From NCBI GenBank assembly GCA_010093515.1, contig MU001693.1, positions 486,967-550,966 of the forward strand: a DNA stretch of 64,000 bases, given 5' to 3'. This document shows, in pieces, positions 20,745 through 32,807 of the stretch. Position 1 is the stretch's first letter. Each line of letters starts with the position of its first letter. Position numbers and translations under genes: made by a program. The stretch is from Lineolata rhizophorae. Its lineage: Eukaryota; Ascomycota; Dothideomycetes; Lineolatales; Lineolataceae. The notes beneath the pieces were generated by a model, which saw nothing but the letters and a program-made list of their open reading frames with translations, did no database searches and was not told the origin of the DNA.

Positions 20745-23073
20745 TCAACCAGGGCGCGGACTTCCCGTGACTGACCGATTTGCCAACCCTTTAAAGAACA
20801 CAGACAACGCCTCATTCTCCGCCTTGTCATCTTGGGACGAGAATACGGCGTTTGTCGGGCTGAATGACCCGCCGGACACATCGCGCTCCGATCCAGGCGC
20901 TGCGTTCTGTCCTGCCTGGCCCGCACGCGTAGCTTCGCGGTCCTGAAAGTACGCGAAAATAGTCAGAGGGCAAAAAATTCCGGGAAAGAAAATACTGGAA
21001 AGCTTCGACGAGCCTTACCTTCAACCTTTTCACCACCTCCTCAGCATCAACATGGATGCCCCCAACATTAAACTGCACTGGGCCAATATGTTCCTCCACG
21101 ACCCCCGATCCCACCGCGCCCGATGACACCGCAAACCCGCTACCTTCCGGACCCGCACCAAGCCCAGCCGTGGCGCCCGTCTTCCTCGACTCTCTCGCCC
21201 TTCGCTCCGCCTCATCCTCGGCCTTCAACCGCTCTAGTACCTCGAGCTGCTGCGCGAGGAAAGACTGGTTGTCTGTGGCGGGCGTGTCGATACGAGGCCG
21301 AGGCTTCCTCGCGCGCGCGAGGGCCTCCATGCTAGAGGAGCTGGCTACGGCAAGGACGCCCGTGACGTTCGTGGCCGATGAAGGAGGCGTCTTGATTGTG
21401 TCTTCGTACATGGCAACTGCGGAATTGGGCGGCTCAGTCGGGTCGTCGATAAGCTCTTCGTTGTCGGCGATGTCATCTTCAGCATCCTCCTCCACGGTGC
21501 CGGTCTGAGCCGCTCCTACTGCCATATCGCCATTGCCAGGACTAGCGACACCATCCTCCGCAGCCATCGCAGCGCCGTTCATCGTCGCTGTGCCATTGCT
21601 TATACTCCCGGCCGCCGCTGACAACCCTTCCACTCTTCTCGCTAACCACTCCGGCACCCTGATATCCGAGCTCCACGCTTGGCTCACACCTTCAACATCA
21701 AATCCCTCGCGCAAAACTCTGATCTTTCCCCATGAATCCCAATGTGGCGGCACCAATATGCGTTCTCGATCGACAACATTGTGCTTTAACCTTTGCCCCG
21801 GAGCCACCCCACTTGCCGAATTGCGGTTCCTCGCCCCTACAGGCGGAACACTGCTCCCTGCGCCCGGCGGCAGCCCCAACGCTGAGTGCACCAGCGCCTG
21901 CAACGTGGCGGCTGGCGACTCCACTCCACCTACCGCACCACTAGCGCCTCCTCCCGCTCCGCCGTCCGTAGCGACGCTTCCTCCGGGAGGCAGCGCACCG
22001 CTGCTAGCGGGCAGCACGTAGGCGAGGCCGCCGCCATGCTTGAGAAGCAGCGTGCGCAGGTATTGCAGCACGAAGTCAAACTCATCATCGCCCCAACCGC
22101 GCTCGCGCTCGAGCGCCGCCACGCGGTCCGCGCGCTGTGCTACCACAAGCAGGGGCATGCCTAGCGGCTCGTCGTACTCCCCTGGGCCCAACGGAAGGGC
22201 AACGCGCGCGGCCGCGTCAAGCTCGCGTGGATCGGCGCTGGCTGTTGGCGTAGTAGTAGCGGGTGTGCCAGGGCGGTCCGGTGTGGAGATGTCGGCGGCG
22301 GAAGCAGCGCTGGGGTGGGCGTTGGTGCGGCCGGCGCGCCATCGGTCGATGTTTGCTTCAAGGGCATCTTTGGCCTCGTCGGGGAGACCGAGCAGGACGG
22401 CGCGTAGGACACGGATCCAGGCGCGCAGCTGGCGGACCCAAAGCCAGGGGTGGGTCCAGTCAAGTAGGATGACAATAAGAGTGTGCGGGAGCGCTTTGGG
22501 CGTTAGGAGAGGGGAGAGGAGGCGTGCGAAATTAGGATGCGGTGTCGTGAGGAGGTAGAGGGAGAGGCGGGCTAGGACATCTGCGGAGAAGACTTGGTCT
22601 CAGCTAAGGTGCTGTGTTGAGGAATGGCATGGATGTGAACGACACGCACCTTCGTGGTCGGCATCCATCACGTCTTGGTAAGTGTAACCAAGCGCGAACT
22701 GGTTCGCGATGGGCGGCTTTCGATTGCGGTCCGCGGTCGGCGCCTGCTGGCCTCGCCGTGTCGTGCCGAGTGTGTCGAGGAATTCACGCTGTGACTCGGG
22801 TGTGCCACCTGTCGCGGAAAGTATTCTAATGTATTAGCTGTGGGTCGACAAACTGAGAGCCATGATTTCATCTCAATTCACTTTTCGACTGTTGAGGCGC
22901 AGTCTTGTCTACTTCAACCGGGCAGGAGACATTAAGATGGGCACAGTCGTACCTAGTACAAGCACATTCTTCGCTGGCAAACGGCGGCCGCTTGACGCGC
23001 CATCTAGCATGCTGGACCATATGTCGCGCTTGTTGCCATCGCTGCTTCTAGGCCGGTCATTGTCTGTGCTCAT
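20745..23073 (-). CDS. Cytoplasmic dynein light intermediate chain
   Basis: The model is complement(join(20745..20942, 21019..22580, 22650..22808, 22953..23073)), 679 aa. Exons 1 and 2 join as KNVLVLGGTPESQREFLDTL; this is the degenerate P-loop region of fungal DLICs, without the GK(S/T) of true NTPases. Exon 2 gives PPIANQFALGYTYQDVMDADHE and exon 3 DVLARLSLYLL, a VILLDWTHPWLWVRQLRAWI core, and PLLVVAQRADRV. Later landmarks are VPPHWDSWGKIRVLREGF and EEHIGPVQFNVGGIHVDAEEVVKRL, and exon 4 ends NEALSVFFKGLANRS before SPRPG. DLIC binds the dynein heavy chain through its Ras-like domain and cargo adaptors through its C-terminal helix. Gly-, Ala- and Ser-rich insertions make it longer than usual. 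Its 5' end faces the IST3 gene across about 500 bp. Confidence 0.92.
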
Positions 23074-23580
23074 GTAGGTCGAAACGCGACGTCCTGTAGC
23101 CCGCATAGTGAGGAAGGGAGTGCGGAGGTGCCAAGGTCGGGAAGTTATAGGGAGTTGTTGCAATGGTGGTATCAAAGCTAAGGCCCGATGGAAAAGAGGA
23201 CGCTCGAGGACATTTGAAGGGCGACGTGTTTGATTTTGAAGCAAATTTAGACGATGGCAACAGTATAAGGTGGGTGCTTGAGAGAGTTGCTGTTCGAGAA
23301 AAGTCAAGCAGGGTGTAGCCCGAACGGAGGTGTTTCGTAGGGATGCAGACTGTTTGGTTCGTTTGGCCTATGGCCCTGCATATGCAAAGACTCACCGCCC
23401 ACTAGACCGCCTTGGGCCCGGTGTGTTTCTCTGAAGCAGCTTGTGGACCTACCCAGACATCTTCCCTCATCAATTTTGACACTTCCCGTTGCAGAGCAAA
23501 ACCAGTGTTGAATCAAATCGATTACTTGCAAAACTCGCACGGTCAATGCTTTCTCTGATAAATACGCACATGCGCACACC
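23074..23580. promoter_or_regulatory. Shared divergent upstream region of DLIC and IST3
   Basis: The 507 bp separate the start codons of two divergent housekeeping genes, so the region should hold both promoters and both 5' leaders. No specific factor site was identified. Confidence 0.6.
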
Positions 23581-24318
23581 ATGAACAACGTCCGCGCAAT
23601 CCAAGAGCTCAACAAGCGAGAGCTCACCGCCGGTATCTCCACCAGCGCGTCGTGGCACAACGACTACCGCGACACAGCCTTTGTCTTCATTGGCGGACTT
23701 CCTTTCGATCTCTCAGAGGGAGACGTCATCACCATCTTCTCCCAATTCGGCGAGCCCGTCTGGCTTAAGCTCGCGCGTGACAAGGAAACCGGTAAAAGCA
23801 GAGGCTTCGGCTGGCTCAAGTATGAGGATCAGCGGAGTACAGATCTAGCAGTAGACAATCTAGGAGGCACCAAGGTTTTGGGGAGGACGTTAAGGGTGGA
23901 CCATGCAAGGTATAAGCCAAGAGAGAATGAGGACATGGAGGAGAATGCCCTGAAGCTGGTCGATGGCGGCATGGCTGGCCAGAGAAATGGACGAGGTGGC
24001 CTCGATATAGGGGGAGACGAAAGTGATGATGATGAGAGGAGAAGAAGGAAGAGACATGAGCGTAGGAAGTGTGAGAGACGCGATCGGGACGATGGCACTG
24101 AACGCGATGGCGAGGAAGAAGGGCGAAGACGTCGGAGGCGGGAACACCACAACCGGGATAGCGACTACGACGAGCAGAGAGATGGTCGGGCGCAGGATAG
24201 AGAACGTGAACGACGTCATCGCCGTCATCACCGCCGTTCTCGCTCGCGAAGCCCTGCATCTCGCGACCCCAATGGCTTCGAGGACGACCGCCGTCGGCGG
24301 AGCCGAAACGCACACTAG
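23581..24318 (+). CDS. IST3: U2 snRNP / RES-complex RRM protein IST3 (Snu17/Cwf29)
   Basis: An intronless 245-aa gene starting at the ATG at 23581. The N-terminus MNNVRAIQELNKRELTAGIS and the motif SWHNDYRDTAFVFIGGLPFDLSEGD are diagnostic of IST3/RBMX2: a single RRM at about residues 33-111 with RNP2 (VFIGGL) and RNP1 (KSRGFGWLKY). After LRVDHARYKPRE the C-terminus is a long tail rich in Arg, Glu, Asp and His, ending in RS-like repeats (RRSRSRSPASRDP). In yeast the protein forms the RES complex with Bud13 and Pml1 in the activated spliceosome and promotes pre-mRNA splicing and retention. The tail is much longer than in budding yeast, as is usual in filamentous fungi and animals. Confidence 0.95.
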   Translation: MNNVRAIQELNKRELTAGISTSASWHNDYRDTAFVFIGGLPFDLSEGDVITIFSQFGEPVWLKLARDKETGKSRGFGWLKYEDQRSTDLAVDNLGGTKVLGRTLRVDHARYKPRENEDMEENALKLVDGGMAGQRNGRGGLDIGGDESDDDERRRRKRHERRKCERRDRDDGTERDGEEEGRRRRRREHHNRDSDYDEQRDGRAQDRERERRHRRHHRRSRSRSPASRDPNGFEDDRRRRSRNAH

Positions 24319-24563
24319 ACACGAGCTCTACCAGCTTATACTACTTGATTTCGCTAATATGACATAATTATTTAAATTACTCGTGGGTAAGTTCCCTAAG
24401 TTGAGCTAGACTGCTACCTAGCTGTCCAAATATTGAAACTTGAACATTTCAGTAAACGATCTACCTATTGCCTTACTTCCGTGGCATCTTGTTCGAGCAA
24501 ATCATCGAGGAAATTGGGACTCCCAAAACTCTGAACGCAACTGGGCAGAATTCTTCCGGCGTT

Positions 24564-25358
24564 CTACATTGCAAGACCGCCGCCGTTGGTACTAACAATC
24601 TCACCCGCCATATTCGCATCCTTCATACAATATATATATGCCTCAGCGACATCCTCCACCTTTCCCATGACACCTGTGGTCATTTTCTCCTCGAACATTT
24701 TCATCATCGCCTCAACCTGCCCTGCTGGAAATGCGCCCCAGAACTCAGTAAGGACGGCGCCCGGCGAGATGACATTAACCCTCAACGGCTTCAAGTCCAC
24801 ACTAAGGGACTTAGCCAAGATAAAAATGGCGGCCCCGTAACCAATACCAGACGATACGCCTGGCCGTGGCTTCTGTGCCATGAGCCCACTCGTCAACGTC
24901 AGGGACGAGCCTGGGCCAGGGTTCATGTAGCTCGGACAGTGCTTGGCCAGCAAGAGCGACCCAAAGTATCGTACCATGCCGCTCTGGATCATATCGGGCA
25001 TGTCGGTTTCGGCAATGGGCTTGTATTTCAGCGCATCGCCGGCCGTCATAACGACATGGTCTAGCTTGCCGCCGGCGACGGTAGACTCGAGCAGTGCTTT
25101 GATGTTGGCGTCAATGGTGTCTTGGTTGGACAAGTCGGTTGCAGGGCCGCCGACGACGGCGGAGGCCCGTGAGGGGTATGCCGAGGTGAGTTTAGAGACA
25201 GCTTTGGAGATACGCTCGGAGTTCGATGAGGCGACGATGACGCGGGCGGCGCCACTCTCGAGGCAGGCTTCAGCGACCCCGTAGCCGATACCAGAGGTAC
25301 CGCCGAGAATGAGGACGTGCTTGTTTGCGAGCTTGTTGAATTTGGTTTGGTCGGGCAT
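24564..25358 (-). CDS. Divergent short-chain dehydrogenase/reductase (catalytic Tyr and Lys not conserved)
   Basis: A single exon of 264 aa starting at MPDQTKFNKL. The Rossmann fold is clear: HVLILGGTSGIGYGVAEACLE for cofactor binding, with VVASSNSER after beta-2 suggesting NADP preference, an acidic ATDLSN site, and VMTAGDAL where classical SDRs have NNAG. The catalytic-region Ser is kept (LTLTSGLMAQ), and the fold ends typically in LRVNVISPGAVLTEFW. Aligned by eye, the YxxxK signature falls in GIGYGAAIFILAKSL, so the catalytic Tyr and Lys positions both read Gly. It is either non-catalytic, uses other residues, or belongs to the known SDR side branches with shifted catalytic residues. Its substrate is unknown. 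The downstream end converges on IST3, 245 bp away. Confidence 0.85.
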   Translation of the reverse strand: MPDQTKFNKLANKHVLILGGTSGIGYGVAEACLESGAARVIVASSNSERISKAVSKLTSAYPSRASAVVGGPATDLSNQDTIDANIKALLESTVAGGKLDHVVMTAGDALKYKPIAETDMPDMIQSGMVRYFGSLLLAKHCPSYMNPGPGSSLTLTSGLMAQKPRPGVSSGIGYGAAIFILAKSLSVDLKPLRVNVISPGAVLTEFWGAFPAGQVEAMMKMFEEKMTTGVMGKVEDVAEAYIYCMKDANMAGEIVSTNGGGLAM

Positions 25359-26718
25359 CTTGAAGATGTGCAGGTGGGTTGGTGAGATAGAAATTGAGGA
25401 TGAAGTGCTCTATGCAATTGGGCTTGGACGAGTGGAGTTCCTGAACTTCAAGAGCTAAGCGTTGCTTGATGGACTGTAGTCTTTGTGTTCAGGACATGAT
25501 GACTTCCTTTATATGCCACCGTCTAGTTGAGGCCTTGTATCTCGACCGTGTGTCTCACCTCCACTGGCTCGTCATACATCGACAGATGTCTCCATCGCCA
25601 AGCAGCATTCCTTTCGGACTTAGAATCTGCCCGACCTAACGCCGCATGAACTGTGCCTAGGTTACGCAGCAGCCCTCGCAATTGAGGGGATCGCTTCAGC
25701 TGTTGGTGATACGAAGAGCGGATTTAGCGGAGTTTATGTCAAACACTTGGGTCCTGTTCTAATTGGCTCGGCCTAGTCACTGACCGAATGGAGATGTGTG
25801 CCAAAAAAGCCATCACCATGGTATCAATTTTAGAGCCAGCTCCGGTCCATAGAAGACGCGGGCCAATTAAATGTCCGACGGTCCGTCGGGGGGAAAGTAA
25901 CTCCGACCGGAATGGTCAAAATCCAACTGGAAGAAAATAAATGAGAGGGAGAGAAGTTCCTACTGAACTTTCAAGACAGTACAAGCTCACCACGTCAACC
26001 ACCAAAACAAGGGGTGGATTGAATTAGTCTGGTATCATGAAATTGAATTTTAGAGAGCGAAGTTGGCTGGATGCCATGTTATAATCATAGCTTGCATTAG
26101 TGTATTGTTCTGTTTACCGTACGCGGCAACGTAGTATTGTGTCTTTGATAGGCTAGCACATTCGAAGCGGGCTTTTGGCGTTGCAAAGGTGGGATGCACT
26201 TACTATGTAGTTGGGTTAGGACTTATAAGTGTATGTCGGAGGGCGGGGCTCCTAGTTGGTAGCCTGACATACGCAGGAGCACGCTGAGGCTATTCGATTT
26301 GATATTAGCAATTGTCTGTCGCGTATTTTTGATACCAAGTTTTCGATTTTAGGAAAAAATTTTTTTTTATTATATTTATTCACAAAAAAAAAGAAAAAAA
26401 GAAAAAAAAAGAAGAAAAAAAAAGAAGATTTCACGTGCGGCATAGGCAAGCAATCCAAGCATTCTGATTGGTCCATGCAGTGCTCCCCGCTCGGCAGCCG
26501 GAACAAAGCGGGCGCCGCATGAAGCGGCGCAAGTCACCGGGTGGCTCAGCCTTCATCATCGACTGTCTCGCCATCCACCGCTTTCCTCCGCCTTCTACCC
26601 TCATCTTCCCCAGAATAACTCGTCCTGCGGGCTTTTTCGTTCTTCGGTCTCAGTTTCTTCAACATCGCCAGCTTCAAACCCTGACTTTTTTTGTTTGCTA
26701 GTTATCACACGGCCCATC
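25359..26718. other. Divergent intergenic region with low-complexity A/T tract
   Basis: No gene is seen between the SDR start (minus) and the Bax-inhibitor start (plus). A low-complexity stretch at about 26353-26428 has T-rich then A-rich runs interrupted by single G bases. A pyrimidine-rich stretch before the start at 26719 is typical of highly expressed fungal genes. Confidence 0.6.
26353..26428. repeat. A/T-rich low-complexity tract
   Basis: Consecutive T9, TATTTATT, A9 and interrupted poly-A with G spacers. Simple sequence, probably replication slippage or a nucleosome-depleted promoter element for one of the flanking divergent genes. Confidence 0.8.
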
Positions 26719-27666
26719 ATGTCCAACGCTCGCTACCAGCCTGCGCCGACGCGCGACTCGTTCGAGGAGCCGCAGCGCTACAGCCAGCCGCCGCCATCGT
26801 ACCAGGATGCCGAGCAATCCACTAACGAGGCCCTACTGGGTGGCGTGCCGCGTGGTGTCGACGACAATATGCCGGACGACTTCAAGTTCGGCGGCGTGGT
26901 GGCCGAGGCGACACTGGATATTCGGATGGCGTTTATCCGGAAGGTGTATGCAATTCTGTAAGTACTTCGGTTCCTGTTCTTTTACCTTCGACGCTCGGAT
27001 TGAACGGCTCGTGTAGGATCACGCACAGAGCATTGCGACAACAAGTTGCTGACATAGCCGTCTCTTCGCAGTACTGTGCAGCTCCTTGCTACGGCTGCCC
27101 TCTCAGCCGTGTCCTTCTTCAGCACCGGCTACAAGACATGGATCCAGACACACTCGTGGATGATGTGGGTGTCGCTCTTCGGAGCTATCGGCTTCATGCT
27201 CCTGACGTACTGGAAGCGCAAGTCGTATCCTGCCAACCTGCTCTTCCTGGGTGGTTTCACGGCGCTCGAGGCCTACAGCATTAGCGTCATTACGTCCTTT
27301 TACGACGTGCGCATCGTACTCGAGGCCCTCATCTTCACCCTCGCCATCTTCGTCGTCCTTACGCTCTTCGCCTGCCAGACAAAGTACGACTTCACGTCAT
27401 GGATGCCTTACTTGTTTGGTGGCCTCTGGGTCCTCATCATCTTCGGTTTCATGGCCGCCTTCTTCCCTTACAACAGCAAGGTCGAGCTCGGATACGGCAT
27501 CGTTGCTGCGCTCATCTTCAGCGGCTACATCCTGGTCGACACGCAGCTGGTCATAAGGCACTACCACGTCGAGGAGGAGGTCGCGGCAGCTATCTCGCTC
27601 TACTTGGATGTCATCAACCTTTTCCTAGCCATCCTGCGGATCCTCAACAGCCAGAACAACAACTAG
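26719..27666 (+). CDS. BXI1: Bax inhibitor / LFG (TMBIM) family membrane protein
   Basis: The model is join(26719..26957, 27072..27666), 277 aa. The intron has GTAAGT at 26958 and TTCGCAG at its end and splits a Leu codon. The N-terminal 60 residues are Pro/Gln-rich and cytosolic (QPPPSYQDAEQS). The membrane part begins at DIRMAFIRKVYAILTVQLLAT, followed by about seven hydrophobic segments (including WMMWVSLFGAIGFMLL, LIFTLAIFVVLTLFA and VLIIFGFMAAFF). The C-terminal hallmark of the LFG group is SGYILVDTQLVI followed by HVEEEVAAAISLYLDVINLF. Family members act in ER, Golgi or vacuole membranes on calcium leak, the unfolded protein response and cell death; yeast Bxi1/Ybh3 is the nearest named relative. 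The length is normal. Confidence 0.95.
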
Positions 27667-28864
27667 ACAACGGAGCTTCCCCGCCGCGTAGAATGGATGG
27701 GAAAATGGCCTTTTTTTTGGGTTTGAAGGGCTGGCACGGGTATTGGCATAGGGTGGGTTGGCCGACTGGATCCAGAACAGTTGCGTTTGGCTGGCTTATC
27801 GGCGTTGGCATGAACATTGGCTTGATCGTGTATGCAACTAGTGCAGGAAGCTTCTAGTGTTTTATTTATTACACCTTCATTTTCGTTCTCGGTCTTAGGC
27901 GCTGTGAATACATACAGCGGGTCTGACGGGTGCGATGAGGAGCCTCATGAGCCATGACTTCGCCGTTTGCATCTAGTAAAATTTTGGACGCTTTCCCAAG
28001 TGACGTTCACTACGTGCGCCTAGGGCGAATGCGCTTTAGAGGGCGATGGCCACTCAGGCGTGCTCGGGCGAGCTCCCACGGAGCTGGGGCGACTTCATTT
28101 GTCAATCACGATGCGAGGAACCCCGCGGTGCCGTCGAGCTCGGGGCCCTGCGCAGGGCGTCACGCCGAGGGGCTGGCCCGCCAGCCTGCCAGCGCGCGGA
28201 TCATCGGTTGTGCCGGGCCAGCCGCCGCGCCTGAGACAAGCCCGCGGCCAAGGCCCATCTCACCTCGCCCAAGATAGATTGTGACTCGGGAGTCGAGCGA
28301 AGAGCGAGAGGGGGTACTTTTTCTTCGCGTTCGCATTTCTCGAGCCCTGCAGGGAAAGAGGTGGGCAGAGACATGAATTGCCCATTCCCGAGATCCTCGT
28401 GCATCACTCCGCTTCTCCACTGCTGAGCCGGTCCTGCAATCCGATCCCCCGCCTCCTAAACGTCCTGTAGCACGTTTCATTCAATCCGTTCGCCGTCATT
28501 TTCCCCTAGCATAAGCTGCCAGAAGGGAGCACAGGTCTGCCTACCTGTTTAGCACCACAACTATACTTGGCCCCCTCGCTCCCTATCGGCAGCACTGAGC
28601 ACCCGCCCCAAGCTCCGTTGACCGAAGCACCCCGGCTACACCTCCGCTGGCGCGAAACATAAGCAGCCTCCCGCGTACTCTAACGCCCAACACCAAACAG
28701 CTGAGCAAGCAAGGTGTGGGAACGAGCAAGCTCGGACGTAGCAGCAGACAGGAGCACGGCGGGCCTCCTCCCTTTCCCGGCGGCCGTCGAGGCCCATCCA
28801 TCTTCCTCCCACCTCACGTGTCCTCCCGTTCTCCGCCCTCTCTCTCGGCCTCCTCTCCTCCACA
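27667..28864. other. Intergenic region, 1.2 kb
   Basis: No gene is seen. It is GC-rich towards the right end, with CT-rich sequence just before the start of the Rab-GAP gene, as expected for a promoter and long 5' leader. Confidence 0.6.
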
Positions 28865-31800
28865 ATGTTCAACCTGTCCAACCTCGTGCAAAAGGCGCAA
28901 TCCTTCATCGACCCCTCGGCGCTGCCCTCCTTCGCCGGCGGCGCGCCTCGCTCCGACCGCCCTTCCAAAGCCACCCTCTTCCGCCACCAATTCCGGCTCC
29001 CCGACTCGCAGAATCCACTGCACGAGATCACGGCCGAGCTGACGCTCCCCTCATCCCAGAGCGGCTCTAACGCAAACCGTCCGCCTCACGCGGGTGCCGC
29101 AGCAGGGGCGCCCGCACCGCCCGGGACCAATGCGGCACAAGCGGCGTATGGCGCCGGCGGCGCGGACGGCGGCAAGGACCAGTACCGGCTCCCCGGCGCG
29201 CACTACGTGGGCCGGCTGCACCTGTCGGAGCAGTTCCTGTGCTTCTCGACGAGCGGGTCGTCGTTCGTGAGCTCGGCGAGCACGTCGGCGTCGTCGGTCT
29301 TCACGGGCCAGACGCACGGCGCCGGCCCCGCCGGCAACGGCTTCACGCTGCCGCTGTGCGCCATTCGCCGCGTCGAGCGCCTGTCGAGCCAAAGCTACAT
29401 GTTCGCGCTGGCCATCACGACGTGGAATGGGTTTGGGGGTGAGGGCGGCGCTGGTGGCAAGGGAGGGGCCGGCGGGGGGAAAGGAGGGGTGGCGGCTGCT
29501 ACTGGGAGCGGGCTGGGTCACAAGTTCACGGTGCAGCTGGCGGGGAGCAGACAGCAGTGCGAGCGCTTCTGCGACGCGCTGAAGAGGGGCCTGAGGGAGG
29601 GCGTCAAGGAGGTGGAGCATCTAAAGGCCATCGTGCAGGACTGCTACTCGGAATACCTGATCTGGCTAGATACGCCCGAGGCGAAGGAGAGCGGTAGGGA
29701 CGGCACCAAGCCCGCGAGGGAGCCACCCGATACGGGGCTCGGCATGATGCGCGCCTTTGGCTATCCTGGCGACGCGCGGAAGCTTAGGGATAAGAGCAAG
29801 ATACGCCTGTGGAGGGAGTATCTGCGCGAGAACGGCAGGAACGCGACGCTGATCCGGCAGCCGACCTTTCACAAGCTCATTCGCGTGGGGTTGCCCAACC
29901 GCTTGAGAGGCGAGATATGGGAGCTGACGTCGGGATCGTTCTTCTTGAGGCTGCAGCACCCGAATCTGTACAAAGATACGCTGGAGAAGCACGTCGGGCG
30001 CGAGTCTCTCGCTATCGATGAGATCGAGAAGGATCTCAATAGGAGCTTGCCGGAATACGAGGGTTTCCAGAGCGAGGAAGGGATCGGCAGATTGAGAAGG
30101 GTTTTGACGGCATATAGCTGGACGAACCCGGAGGTTGGATACTGCCAGGCCATGAATATCGTGGTGGCTGCGTTGCTAATGTTTGTCTTACCTGGCTGAT
30201 CGTGAGACGCCATCTGCTAATTTCGGTCTCCACAGCTACATGTCCGAATCGCAAGCGTTTTTCCTCCTATCGATCCTGTGCGATCGGCTTCTTCCCGGTT
30301 ATTACAGCACCACTATGTACGGCACCCTGCTAGACCAGCGCGTCTTTGAATCCCTGGTTGAGAAGACAATGCCCATTCTATGGGAGCACTTGGTCAAATC
30401 TGACGTGCAACTCTCCGTCGTCTCGCTTCCCTGGTTTCTCTCCCTCTACATTAACAGCATGCCCCTCATCTTCGCCTTCCGTGTGCTCGACATGTTCTTC
30501 CTCGAGGGACCCAAGGTACTCTTCCAGATCGGCCTAGCCATCCTGCGCCTTAACGGTGAGGAGCTGCTCGAGGCCACCGACGACGGCACTTTCATCACGG
30601 TGCTCAAGTCGTACTTCTCCCGCCTCGACGAGTCGGCACATCCCAAATCCGAAAACCCAAAGCTGCGTCAAGTCACTAGATTCCAGGAGCTCATTGTTGT
30701 CGCGTTCAAGGAATTCGCCGGGATCACGCAGAACACGATTAGCGAGCAGCGCGCCAAGCACAAGGAGGCCGTGCTGGACAACATCGAGAGCTTTGCCAAA
30801 CGCACTTCGATCCGCAACCTGGGCCCGGACAGCAAGCGCCTGAGCCTCAATGACCTCGGATTCCTCTACGACCGGTTCTATGGAGTTTTGTATGAGCGCC
30901 AGCAGCGCGCACAGGTAATCCAGATGGAGAAGGATAGGGTGGCGAGGCAGAAGTTGGGGAGCAGGATTAGAGCAACGGAGGTGGTGACGGGTATTGCGGG
31001 TAATACGTCGGTTGAGATGGGCAGAGTAGCGCTGGGGCCGAGTCCGACGCAAATGGACTATGACGGGTTTAGAGAGTTTTTGGCTGGTGAGTTTACGTTT
31101 TTGTTGTCCTCGGGCACGCGTCTTTTGATGTGCTTTGATTGAGTAAATGGTAATGTTTTTTACCTAGGTATCGCGCGATGGGCGGTGACGGATTCGCCCA
31201 GCAGCCCACAGAGGGATCCCAACGATGCGGAGAAATCCCCCTACTACGGCACGAACGGACGGAACAGGAGTGTCTCTCTACCGCCATGGGGTTCGAGCCC
31301 GGAGCCGGCCGATCACGACTTCATGCGGCGACTGTTTCACCGCTGGGACGTTAGCGGTGAGGGCTCCCTCTCGCTACAGAATGTGGTCACGGGCTTCGCG
31401 TACGTCAAGGGCTCGCGCGATATCATGTCAAACATCAGCTATTTCTTCGAGCTATACGATGACGACGGCGACGGCAAGGTAGATCGCGAGGGCATCCTCA
31501 GGATATCTGAGGCGCTCTTGTTTCTTAGCCGGCGCGGCTTCGAAGGCAACTACTTGAGTCCGGCGAGCTCGATGACGGAACTTCAACCCGGTAGCGCGGG
31601 CGGGGCTGCGAACGGTGGAGGAGGAGTGAACGGAGAGAACGGACGGAGCCATAATCGCGATGAGATGTTTCTAAGTAGTGTGTCGGCTTTCATAAGAAGA
31701 TGCTTCGAATACGCGGATCCAGACCACGGCTTGGGCAGCAAGAATCAGCAACGAAGCACGCCTAAGCAACAGCGGGTGGATTCGAACGGACCGCCGTCTA

Positions 31801-32807
31801 CCAGCCTTGAAAACTTCTCAATAGGCTCTGACGATGCATCGGAAGACCTGCTGGACCTCGTAGACTCGCCAGAGAAGACGAGATCCCCCAAGAAAAACAC
31901 CTCCACCGCTCATCCACACACGCCCACGCACTCCATCACCGAGACAGCCACGACGGATCCCTTGGCCTCGCCCCCACCGCAGTCCATATCTTCACCAAAA
32001 CCGGACAGCGCCGCCAATAACGCCGCGCTCGACCCCTCGAATCCGCTTCACATTACGCTTCCGACCTTTCGTATGGTGATCCTCGCCGACGAGACGCTAG
32101 AAGCCTTTTTCGAGTCGGCCTTCGCGGACTCGTTCCGCCTTGCCGACGCACCGCCGACGCCATCTTCGCGCTCCGCGTCCGTCAGCACGTTCGCCAGCAG
32201 CGCGACCACGCCCGCCCCACGGCCCGCGGCGCCCGTTGCCCCCGCCGGTTCCGCAGCAGGTGGCCCTTCCCAAGGCCCGACGCCGGCGGGGGCGGTACCG
32301 CCGGGAGCCGGCGCGGGACCGGTCCCCGGCGCGGGCGGTGTCGTCGGGCCCGGCCGCGGCCTCCGCGGCATGCTGGACAACATCGTGTCGGACGGGATGC
32401 GCGTGGCGGCCGAGGTGAAGCGGCGCATGGACGAGGCGCAGCGCGAGCTGGACGCGGCGTCGTCGGCGGCGGGCCAGCAGCGGCGGCCGAGCCGGGCGGG
32501 CGCCGAGGAGGAGGATGAGGACGAGGAGGACGAGGAAAGGGGGCGGGCGACGGAGCTGCTGGAGGGGGCGGACGCGGCGAGTGTGGGGTTGGGGGTGAGT
32601 ACGGAGGCGGGGAAAGAGGGGAAGCAGGAGGAGGGGCAGGGTGGAGGGGTGGCGGGAGGGGGTGGGGATGTGAGTCTTTTGGATGCGCCGGTTCGGGGAG
32701 AGGAGGGCAGGGAAGGCCAGGGGGTTGGTCAGGCGTCGGGGCAGGCGCAGAGGCCGAGAGGAGCGAGCCAGGGTCAGAAGAGCGGAGTGGTGGAGTTTGA
32801 GAGGTAG
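28865..32807 (+). CDS. GRAM-TBC-EF-hand Rab GTPase-activating protein (Gyp2/Mdr1 type)
   Basis: The model is join(28865..30180, 30236..31086, 31168..32807), 1,268 aa. The N-terminal region is GRAM-like (HYVGRLHLSEQFLCFST, later FTLPLCAIRRVERL). The TBC domain starts near residue 345 (GLPNRLRGEIWEL) and carries both catalytic fingers: IEKDLNR (IxxDxxR) near 386 and YCQ near 425. Intron 1 (55 nt) interrupts the TBC domain at ALLIYMSESQAF. Exon 3 gives a helical region and, near residue 820, an EF-hand loop DDDGDGKVDREG. The C-terminal 400 residues are disordered, with Ala/Pro-rich, acidic and Gly/Glu-rich blocks. The order matches yeast Gyp2 (Mdr1) and animal TBC1D8/9, which accelerate GTP hydrolysis by Ypt6/Rab-type GTPases in Golgi-endosome traffic. 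Ca2+ sensing is inferred from the EF-hand only. Confidence 0.93.
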
